DNA of 64,000 nt, taken from Ch67 sp041395845. Lineage in GTDB: Bacteria > Pseudomonadota > Gammaproteobacteria > Pseudomonadales > Ketobacteraceae. Position 1 is the first letter of the stretch. Each line of letters starts with the position of its first letter. The position numbers and the translations under genes are program-made. The notes below the pieces were generated by a model. That model had not been told where the DNA came from. It saw only the letters and a list, made by a program, of their open reading frames with translations, and did not search any database. This document shows positions 57,792 through 64,000 of this stretch, one piece after another. The DNA is taken from NCBI GenBank assembly GCA_041395845.1, contig JAWKZS010000019.1, forward strand, positions 1-64,000. Direction: 5' to 3'.

Positions 57792-59183
57792 ATGACACTA
57801 CACCTGCACAACACCCTGACCCAGCAGAAAGAACCCTTCACCCCGATTGATCCCCAACGGGTGACCATGTACGTGTGCGGGCCCACCGTGTACAACTTCG
57901 TGCACATCGGCAATGCGCGCCCGGTGGTAGTGTTCGACACCCTGTTCCGTCTGCTGCAGCGTCACTATCCCAAGGTTGTCTACGCCCGCAACATCACCGA
58001 CGTGGATGACAAGATCAACAAGGCAGCGGCCGAGATTGGAGAACCCATTCGCGTATTCGCAGAGCGCTATGCCACTGCCTACCGCGAAGACATGGACAAT
58101 CTGAATAACCAGCGCCCGACACTGGAACCGTACGCCACCGACAATATCGACGCCATGATTGAACAGATCCAGGCGCTGATCAAAAACGGTCACGCATACG
58201 AAGCCGAAGGCCATGTGCTGTTCCAGGTGAGCACCGACAAAAACTACGGCAAGCTGTCGAAGCGCAACATGGGAGACATGATTGCCGGTGCGCGAGTGGA
58301 AGTAGCTCCGTACAAACGGGAGCCCGCCGATTTTGTGTTGTGGAAGCCGTCGAGTGACGATATTCCGGGTTGGGACAGTCCCTGGGGTCGCGGTCGACCT
58401 GGTTGGCATATTGAATGTTCTGCCATGATCAACAAGCACCTGGGCAAAACTATCGACATTCACGGCGGCGGCATGGATCTGATTTTTCCGCACCATGAAA
58501 ACGAACTGGCGCAAGGCACCTGCTGCCATGAACATGACAGTCAGCCGTTCGCGCGCTACTGGATGCATAATGGCTTTCTGAATATCAACGGCGAGAAGAT
58601 GTCGAAATCCCTCGGCAATTTCCGCACCGTGCGCGATCTGCTGCAGGAATGGCCCGGCGAAGTAATCCGTTATGCCCTGCTCACGGCGCACTATCGCAAG
58701 CCGCTGGATTTTTCCGGTGATCTGCTCAACAGCGCCAAGTCGAGCCTGGATCGTTTGTACGGAGCACTGCGCGAAGCACCCGTGGCAGTAGACATCAACG
58801 CTCAGCATCCGCTGCTGGATGAGCTGGAAAGTTATCTGATGGATGACCTGAATACGCCCCAGGCCATGTCGGTATTGCATGGCCTTGCCAGCGAGATCAA
58901 CAAGGCGACCGGCGAAGAAAAACTTCAACTGCAAAAAGTACTGCGCAAAGCCGGCAGCTTTATCGGCCTGCTGCAGCAGGATGCCGAAGCCTGGTTCAAA
59001 TGGGCGCCCGCCTCCAGCACCGGCGGCCTGTCCGATGCCGAGATCGATCAGCTGATCCAGGAGCGGATCGACGCCAAGCAAGCGAAAAATTTCGCCCGCG
59101 CCGACGAGATCCGCAACCAGCTGAAAGAACAGGGCATCATTCTGGAAGACAGCAAGGACGGCACGCGCTGGACCCGGGAATAA
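57792..59183 (+). CDS. cysS: Cysteinyl-tRNA synthetase
   Basis: CysS charges tRNA-Cys. The 463-residue class I enzyme has MYVCGPTVYNFVHIGNAR near residue 25 (HIGH motif with zinc-ligand Cys), WHIECSAM, HHENELAQ, and GEKMSKSLGNF near 270 (KMSKS). The ATG at 57792 lies 103 bases after thrS. The frame can also start at a TTG 12 bases earlier. A terminator follows its stop. Confidence 0.97.
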   Translation: MTLHLHNTLTQQKEPFTPIDPQRVTMYVCGPTVYNFVHIGNARPVVVFDTLFRLLQRHYPKVVYARNITDVDDKINKAAAEIGEPIRVFAERYATAYREDMDNLNNQRPTLEPYATDNIDAMIEQIQALIKNGHAYEAEGHVLFQVSTDKNYGKLSKRNMGDMIAGARVEVAPYKREPADFVLWKPSSDDIPGWDSPWGRGRPGWHIECSAMINKHLGKTIDIHGGGMDLIFPHHENELAQGTCCHEHDSQPFARYWMHNGFLNINGEKMSKSLGNFRTVRDLLQEWPGEVIRYALLTAHYRKPLDFSGDLLNSAKSSLDRLYGALREAPVAVDINAQHPLLDELESYLMDDLNTPQAMSVLHGLASEINKATGEEKLQLQKVLRKAGSFIGLLQQDAEAWFKWAPASSTGGLSDAEIDQLIQERIDAKQAKNFARADEIRNQLKEQGIILEDSKDGTRWTRE

Positions 59184-59202
59184 CCGCCCGCCAGCCTGCC
59201 GC

Positions 59203-59230
59203 AAAGCCCCGCTCGCCGGGGCTTTTTTGT
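59203..59230 (+). terminator. Terminator after cysS
   Basis: GCCCCG / CGGGGC around CTCGC, flanked by AAA and followed by TTTTTTG, lies about 20 bases beyond the stop. Confidence 0.9.
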
Positions 59231-59355
59231 TTCTGGCGTCAGGCCCCTGTCGTCCCCTGCCATCAGCCTGATCCCGCCACCGTGCTATGCTCGAACAGAC
59301 TTGTATCCGTTCATTCCACCGGGATGGCCAGTACGGCCACTACAAAGGGATCACC

Positions 59356-60348
59356 ATGAAAAAAGCACTCGTCACCGGCGGCGCCGGCTTTATCGGTTCT
59401 CACGTTGTCCAGCAACTGTGCGCCAAGGGCGTTGAAGTCCGCGTCGGCGCCCTGCCGAACGAAAACACCCGCAACATCGACCATCTGAATGTGGAAATCG
59501 TGCGCGGCAATATTCTGGATGCGGACTACTGCAAAAAAATCGTCGACGGCGTGGATACGGTGTTCCACATGGCGGCGGTGTATGCGGTGTGGATGGAAAA
59601 CTGGCGCCCGCTGTGGGAAGTGAATCTGCAGGGCAGCCGCAACATGCTGTGGGCCTGCAAGAATGCCGCGAACGTGGAAAAAGTGGTGTACACCAGCTCG
59701 CTGTCCGCCATCGGCATCAAGCCCGGCATGGAACTGTCGGACGAAAGCACGCCGTTCAACCAGTACGACGCGACGCCCTATGTTCTGAGCAAATATCTGA
59801 GCCAGCAGGAAGCGCTGACGTTTGCACAAAACGGCCTGAACCTGTGCGTGGTTAATCCGGCGTTTCCGTTCGGCCCCGGCGATATCGCGCCCACCCCCAC
59901 TGGCGAAATCATCATCAACATGGCCAAAGGCATGACCCGCCTGAAACTGCCCGGCGGCTTCAATGTGGTGGACGTGCGTGACGTGGCCGCGGGCCACATT
60001 CTGGCAGCGGAAAAAGGTCGCGCCGGCGAAATGTATCTGCTGGGCAATGAAAACCTGACCACTGAACAGTTCTGCAAGCTGGTCGCCGAGATCGAAGGCA
60101 AAAAAGCCGAACGCATGATCCCGGTTCCGGCGCAGGTGCTGGAAGGTACCGCCGTGGTGGCCGAGTGGGTCGCCAAGAATGTCACCCACAGCAAACCGCC
60201 CCTGTCCGCCGGTGCCGCCCGCTATGGTGCGCAGTATATTTTCATGGACGTGAGCAAGGCCAAACGCGAACTGGGTTATCAGCCCCGTGATGTGCGCGTG
60301 TCGGTGAAGGATTCGCTGCAGTGGTTTCGGGCGAATGGGTATCTCTGA
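59356..60348 (+). CDS. NAD-dependent epimerase/dehydratase, HpnA-like
   Basis: This extended short-chain dehydrogenase of 330 residues has the NAD motif VTGGAGFIGSHVVQQL at the N-terminus and the catalytic YVLSK (Tyr...Lys) near 150. It also carries VYTSSLSAIG, NPAFPFGPGDIAPTPTG and a FRANGY end. These features closely resemble the hopanoid-associated sugar epimerase HpnA and dihydroflavonol-reductase-like enzymes. No hopanoid gene is nearby, so the substrate is unknown. The ATG at 59356 follows AAAGGGA. It lies alone between two terminators. Confidence 0.85.
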   Translation: MKKALVTGGAGFIGSHVVQQLCAKGVEVRVGALPNENTRNIDHLNVEIVRGNILDADYCKKIVDGVDTVFHMAAVYAVWMENWRPLWEVNLQGSRNMLWACKNAANVEKVVYTSSLSAIGIKPGMELSDESTPFNQYDATPYVLSKYLSQQEALTFAQNGLNLCVVNPAFPFGPGDIAPTPTGEIIINMAKGMTRLKLPGGFNVVDVRDVAAGHILAAEKGRAGEMYLLGNENLTTEQFCKLVAEIEGKKAERMIPVPAQVLEGTAVVAEWVAKNVTHSKPPLSAGAARYGAQYIFMDVSKAKRELGYQPRDVRVSVKDSLQWFRANGYL

Positions 60349-60369
60349 TTGGGTGAATGACGAGAACAG

Positions 60370-60396
60370 AAAAGCCCCGGCGTCGGGGCTTTTTTG
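60370..60396. terminator. Terminator between the epimerase and lipoprotein genes
   Basis: AGCCCCG / CGGGGCT around GCGT, with AAA before and six T's after, ends the epimerase gene (+) and may also serve the lipoprotein gene on the minus strand, whose stop is at 60414. Confidence 0.85.
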
Positions 60397-60413
60397 TTTG
60401 TCCTGTGCCGAAG

Positions 60414-61682
60414 CTATTTCAGAGGCTGCTTGTCCAGGGTCGCGATGGTGACTGAGCCATCGTACTCACCGGTGATGCCGACGTGGTAAACGCCTTTGCC
60501 GTGTACTGCAACGCCGGACAAGCCGAAGTCCTGCAAGTTGATGTTATCAGTAACAACCCCAGCCCCGTTGAAGCGGTTCGTTCGTGTCAACAACCGATTG
60601 CCGTCCTGAAGAACTTGTACTGTCAGATAGCACGCGTTGCCATCAGACAGTACATCGGCAAACTCCCAGCTAATACCATCCCTTGGAATCGATTGTGACC
60701 AGACAGCCTGTCCCGCTGCTGATAGCTGGAACATGCGAAATACAGAAGATCCCTGTGCATCTGATCCGTTAAATCCGGCACACAGCACATCACCTTGCGA
60801 GGAAACAACGACACCCCCCGTAGACTGGGCCGAAAGTTCAGAACGCGACTGCTCAACCAGGGTTGCATCAAGTGCGACTGAGACCAGGGCACCATGCTGC
60901 GCACCCAGCAGCATCAAACCATTCCCGTTTACCATGATCGCCTGAATATCATCAACGCCCAGCATCGCTGCACCAATGCTATCGGTGACATTCCCCGCAT
61001 CATCCAGCACGACAACCTCGTCACCGAGATTGAAGTACAGCTGCCCGCTTGCTTTTATCAGACGGGCGCCACCTACCAACGCGAGATAACCATTACTGGA
61101 ATTGCTGGATGCGATCTCTGTCTGGCTAACACCAGGATAAACTGGCAAGTCCGCATCACCTGAATTGCCCACCGAAGCTGGTGAATAGGACCACAACAAC
61201 TGACCGTCCAGATCGTAGGCTGCAATCCGGGATCCCCATACAGGTGTCAGATAGAGTGCGCCGTCGAGTAACTGCATATGGCCCAGGTACTCACTCTCCG
61301 GCAGGATGACTGAAAACACCTGGTTGCCATCAGCATCAAACTTGAACAGCGTGCCCTGGAATGTACTATCCCATTGCAGCAGGTACAGATTGCCCTGGGC
61401 ATCCTGCTCCAGCGTCCGTCCCATCATGGTCCGAACGAAGCCATCGCCCTCGATTACCCGATCCCACAGCTTTTTGCCGGACGCATTGTAGGCGGCCAGA
61501 AAAATCGACCGGTCATCCAAATAACCTGACATGTAAGCATTGCCGCCATCCTCCGCCAGCACGGCTGTTCCCATGCTGTAATCGTCCGGCCCCTCATACG
61601 TCACCCGCCACGCCTGCTTCACACACGCAGCGATCCCCACCGCGGCAACCGCCACGGCCAATCCCCGATACAGTGGTTTCAT
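60414..61682 (-). CDS. Predicted lipoprotein with a beta-propeller-like repeat domain, function unknown
   Basis: The 422-residue protein has a hydrophobic N-terminal stretch ending GIAAC at residue 20, a plausible lipoprotein cleavage site. The rest alternates beta strands and short turns with repeated phrases such as GNAYMSGYLDD, GNLYLLQWDS, GALYLTPVWG and GQLYFNLGDEV, as in PQQ- or SBBP-like bladed propellers. I do not recognise the family. Homologues often sit near the outer membrane, but no partner gene is evident. It stands alone between the epimerase and folE2. Confidence 0.75.
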   Translation of the reverse strand: MKPLYRGLAVAVAAVGIAACVKQAWRVTYEGPDDYSMGTAVLAEDGGNAYMSGYLDDRSIFLAAYNASGKKLWDRVIEGDGFVRTMMGRTLEQDAQGNLYLLQWDSTFQGTLFKFDADGNQVFSVILPESEYLGHMQLLDGALYLTPVWGSRIAAYDLDGQLLWSYSPASVGNSGDADLPVYPGVSQTEIASSNSSNGYLALVGGARLIKASGQLYFNLGDEVVVLDDAGNVTDSIGAAMLGVDDIQAIMVNGNGLMLLGAQHGALVSVALDATLVEQSRSELSAQSTGGVVVSSQGDVLCAGFNGSDAQGSSVFRMFQLSAAGQAVWSQSIPRDGISWEFADVLSDGNACYLTVQVLQDGNRLLTRTNRFNGAGVVTDNINLQDFGLSGVAVHGKGVYHVGITGEYDGSVTIATLDKQPLK

Positions 61683-61782
61683 CGATTCACTCCCTGATTA
61701 TTGTTTTTGCTTGCCACAGAATTGAGTCGGGCAGCGGCGAACCGCATGACACGCGGTTTCGCCACTGCCAACAAGCAGGCAC

Positions 61783-61816
61783 AAAAAAGCCCGCGACCGA
61801 AACGGTACACGGGCTT
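61783..61816 (-). terminator. Terminator after folE2
   Basis: On the minus strand AGCCCG...CGGGCT with extended inner pairing (ACCG/CGGT) is followed by TTTTTTG, 25 bases past the folE2 stop. Confidence 0.85.
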
Positions 61817-61840
61817 GATAATGGCTTCAAGTCAACGGGT

Positions 61841-62797
61841 TCACGGAATCGGCAGGTAGCCGCCCTTGATACCCTTGGTGACGATGGCCACGGCGTTGTG
61901 GGCGTGCAGGCTTTCGAGGTGATTCACCCGCACCCAGAAATCCTGGTAGCCGGCTTCCTCGTTCAGGGCCTTCTGGATCTTGCGGGCGGCATCTTCGCAG
62001 AACATCAGGTTCTGACCATTCAGCCGGGCAAATTCCTGTTCGTCCTCGCGCTTCACCGCGGTTTGCACCGGGGTCTTCAGGGCACCTTCGACCGCGTCGA
62101 TCAGATCTTCCAGCGGGAAGCTGGTGGTGTCCTCGGACAGACGCACCTTGATCTCGGCAATGGAGCGCTGGCTGTGCGGCGTGGCCACAACGCCCTGCTC
62201 GGTGCCGAGCCAGCCATAGACGTCATCCGCATTCACCGGTTTGCCCTGGCCGAAATCCTTGCGGAACTGCTGCTGGATCAGCTGACGGGCCAGCGCCGCA
62301 GAGCAGGGACAGGTCGAGGAATACGGGATATCCACCTTCAGCTCGAACTGAAAGCCATCGGGGCCTTCGTTCGCGATGATGCGGGCGGGATAAGCCTTCC
62401 AGCCGCTGAACTCGCTCTTGAGTGCCGGGCGGCGAGCCAGGAAGTCGAAGCGGAAGTCCACGAACGCCTGATCGCTCAAGCCCTGGTGGGATTCCAGGAA
62501 GCGGTTCAATACATCCCGCAGGGCGTTGGCGGTCAGGGTCTGGCTGCAGACCTCGTCCAGCAACAGGTAGAGCCGGGACATGTGAATGCCCTTGGCTTCG
62601 GGATTGACCAGGTTGACGTACGCCTGCGCCTTGGCCACGGCGTGAGCCAGTGCGCCACTACGGGTTGGGATTGCCAGCGGTACCTCGATCTCGCTCATGC
62701 CAACCCAGTCCAGCAGGCCAGGGGCCTTGGGCTGGGCGATGGATGCGATATCAGGCATTGATTTACTGCCCATGGAAGACAAATCCAGAAATTTCAT
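61841..62797 (-). CDS. folE2: GTP cyclohydrolase FolE2 (type IB)
   Basis: FolE2 makes dihydroneopterin triphosphate from GTP, the entry to folate and to queuosine-type pathways. It can use metals other than zinc. The 318-residue protein has the COG1469/FolE2 signatures ADDVYGWLG, STCPCSAAL (the metal Cys), and C-terminal HLESLHAHNAVAIV. In many bacteria FolE2 works when zinc is scarce, but no Zur-type box is recognised upstream. A GGGGGAG site precedes the ATG. The two-domain pterin enzyme at 54.7 kb would use its product. Confidence 0.93.
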   Translation of the reverse strand: MKFLDLSSMGSKSMPDIASIAQPKAPGLLDWVGMSEIEVPLAIPTRSGALAHAVAKAQAYVNLVNPEAKGIHMSRLYLLLDEVCSQTLTANALRDVLNRFLESHQGLSDQAFVDFRFDFLARRPALKSEFSGWKAYPARIIANEGPDGFQFELKVDIPYSSTCPCSAALARQLIQQQFRKDFGQGKPVNADDVYGWLGTEQGVVATPHSQRSIAEIKVRLSEDTTSFPLEDLIDAVEGALKTPVQTAVKREDEQEFARLNGQNLMFCEDAARKIQKALNEEAGYQDFWVRVNHLESLHAHNAVAIVTKGIKGGYLPIP

Positions 62798-63119
62798 GCA
62801 AGGGGTCTCCCCCGATTAAGGGACTTGGTGGAATTAACCCATAGGGTCGGCTTCGTTACAAGCGCCAAAAATGACGCCGGATTGTATCTCATTTCAGTCG
62901 TAACCAGAACCCGGCTTGTACACTTAATGTACAAAACAGCCGGAAATTCCCTGTCGCAGGACTGATTGAACATTAACCTACCATTTCGGTCAAGTATTCA
63001 GATGCCTAGCCAGCTTTTGTCTAGGAGACTGCACCGCTGAAAGTATGGCATTCTGATGATTCGCGATGGCCACTGTCTAACATTGACTACAACAGCATTA
63101 GTAATCGCTGGAGATCCCC
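62798..63119. other. Divergent region between folE2 and the BPSS1780-like gene
   Basis: This 322-base gap contains no gene. It holds the folE2 -10 box and palindrome described separately. For the plus-strand gene only GGAGA, eight bases before the ATG, is clear; no convincing promoter was found. Confidence 0.5.
62881..62934 (-). promoter_or_regulatory. folE2 promoter with an upstream palindrome
   Basis: On the minus strand TACAAT (62881-62886) is a likely -10 box; TTCTGG about 17 bases upstream is a weak -35. Beyond it, at 62916-62934, lies TTGTACA, five bases, TGTACAA, a perfect 19-base palindrome centred near -50. It could be an activator or repressor site for folE2. Confidence 0.5.
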
Positions 63120-63872
63120 ATGCCCGAATCCTCTGAGCACAATCCCTACCAGATGCCCGCCAGCCAGGTGGTGGAAACCGTCAGATTCACTGCAAGCCAT
63201 TACCCACGCAGTGTTCCCGCAGGCAATGGCTTTGCCTGGATTGGCAGTGGCTGGGAACTGTTCAAGCGCGCCCCCGGCGCCCTGATCCTGCTGACCCTGG
63301 TCTACATGATCATCAATCTGGTGCTGGGCTCATCCATGGTGGCAGCGGTACTCGGCCCACTGTTTCTGGGGGGCTATTTCATCGTGCTGGAGCGGGTCGA
63401 TCAGACCGGCGATGTGCGTATCGAGGAGCTGTTTGCTCCGTTCAAGAGCCATCTGGTGCCGCTGCTGATGCTGGGTCTGTTGCTGGTGGTCAGCAGTGCC
63501 GTGCTGTTCGGTCTGGCCTTTGTAATGGGGCTCGGCACCATTCTGGGATCGGGCAGCGATCCGGGTGTCGGTAGCATCCTGTTCGTGGTCGGACTGGCGC
63601 TGATGGCCGTCCTGCTGTTCGTACTGATTTACACCCTGGTGTTCTATGCCGTCATTCTGGTGGTGCTGGGCCAGCAGGCAATAGGCGAAGCCCTGGCCAA
63701 CAGCTTGGCGGCCTTCGTCAAAAACATCCTGCCGTTTCTGCTCAACGGGGTCGCGGGCCTGATTATCGTGGTGGTCGCACTGATCCCGGCGGGCCTGGGG
63801 CTGCTGGTGGCGACGCCGGTACTGTTTGGCGCCATGTACGCCAGTTTCCGTGACATTTTTGCGGCAGAATGA
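63120..63872 (+). CDS. BPSS1780-family membrane protein
   Basis: The 250-residue protein has a short polar N-terminus, then GFAWIGSGWELFKRAPG, the BPSS1780-type opening, and about five or six membrane helices rich in Leu and Val. PLFLGGYFIVLERV, QAIGEALANSLAAFVKNILPF and LFGAMYASFRDIF are typical of this family of unknown function. GGAGA lies eight bases before the ATG. It is probably an inner-membrane protein; its role is unknown. Confidence 0.85.
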   Translation: MPESSEHNPYQMPASQVVETVRFTASHYPRSVPAGNGFAWIGSGWELFKRAPGALILLTLVYMIINLVLGSSMVAAVLGPLFLGGYFIVLERVDQTGDVRIEELFAPFKSHLVPLLMLGLLLVVSSAVLFGLAFVMGLGTILGSGSDPGVGSILFVVGLALMAVLLFVLIYTLVFYAVILVVLGQQAIGEALANSLAAFVKNILPFLLNGVAGLIIVVVALIPAGLGLLVATPVLFGAMYASFRDIFAAE

Positions 63873-63937
63873 CAGCTGAATCCGGCCTGTGAACCGGGTA
63901 TAGTGATCTTTCCTTTTCACCCAGACAGGGCCCCGAC

Positions 63938-64000
63938 GTGCGTCCACTGCTCCACCTGCTGATCGTTGTGCTGCTGACATTTCCGGCGTTGACACGGGCG
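63938..64000 (+). CDS. Start of a gene for a secreted protein (partial)
   Basis: A GTG at 63938, with AGGG a few bases upstream, opens a frame that runs to the window edge: MRPLLHLLIVVLLTFPALTRA. This is a typical signal peptide (Arg, hydrophobic core, ALTRA-like end). Too little is present to name the family. It lies 65 bases after the BPSS1780-like gene and may be co-transcribed. Confidence 0.55.
   Translation, partial: MRPLLHLLIVVLLTFPALTRA

Overview
The window is chromosomal DNA from a gammaproteobacterium. Gene content and order suggest the Pseudomonadales/Oceanospirillales side of the class, and Alcanivorax- or Ketobacter-like bacteria are plausible; no single gene fixes the genus. From memory of Pseudomonas aeruginosa PAO1, two blocks are syntenic: msrQP-pssA-ilvCHI next to an rRNA operon, and clpB-pgeF-rluD/bamD-pilSR-thiO-fimT-minor pilins-ispH-fkpB-lspA-ileS-ribF-murJ-rpsT-proB-obgE-rpmA-rplU-ispB. 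No insertion sequence, prophage or CRISPR array was seen.

Layout. 0-0.3 kb: the end of an outer-membrane beta-barrel gene and a 15-bp-stem terminator. 0.3-5.9 kb: a complete rRNA operon on the minus strand (16S, tRNA-Ile, tRNA-Ala, 23S, 5S) with two tandem promoters and two boxA sites. 5.9-11.9 kb: msrP-msrQ (repair of oxidised periplasmic methionine), pssA (phosphatidylserine synthesis) and ilvI-ilvH-ilvC (branched-chain amino acids). 12.3-20 kb: a DUF4124 protein, clpB broken by one missing base but carrying a near-perfect heat-shock promoter, pgeF, rluD, bamD and nadE. 20-24.4 kb: a PP0621-like protein, the PilS-PilR two-component system and thiO.

24.5-38.8 kb is the most unusual part. 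Two minor-pilin/PilY1 gene sets lie back to back. Set A (minus) is pilE-pilV-pilW-pilX-pilY1, with its probable fimT partner at 24.5 kb on the plus strand. Set B (plus) is fimT-pilV-pilW-pilX-pilY1-pilE. Set B looks more AT-rich than its surroundings. It encodes a 1569-residue PilY1 whose von Willebrand A domain is interrupted by three related repeat modules. Set B sits where PAO1 has its single fimU-pilE operon; set A is extra and inverted.

38.8-51.3 kb holds conserved housekeeping genes: isoprenoid precursors (ispH, ispB), lipoprotein maturation (lspA), ileS, ribF, murJ, ribosomal proteins S20, L27 and L21, proline synthesis (proB), the ribosome-assembly GTPase obgE and tRNA-Pro(CGG). 51.4-64 kb holds a zinc-ribbon-like unknown, an EVE-domain protein, def, an NDH-2-like flavoprotein, a two-domain 6-pyruvoyl-tetrahydropterin-synthase-like protein whose conserved motifs are divided between its halves, thrS and cysS as neighbours, an HpnA-like epimerase, a predicted propeller lipoprotein, folE2 and a BPSS1780-type membrane protein. 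The last 63 bases start a gene with a signal-peptide-like N-terminus.

Several intergenic regions carry promoter hexamers and inverted repeats that look like operators (ilvI, the flavoprotein/pterin-enzyme pair, folE2). A 124-bp imperfect palindrome lies between the pterin enzyme and thrS and may belong to a dispersed repeat family.
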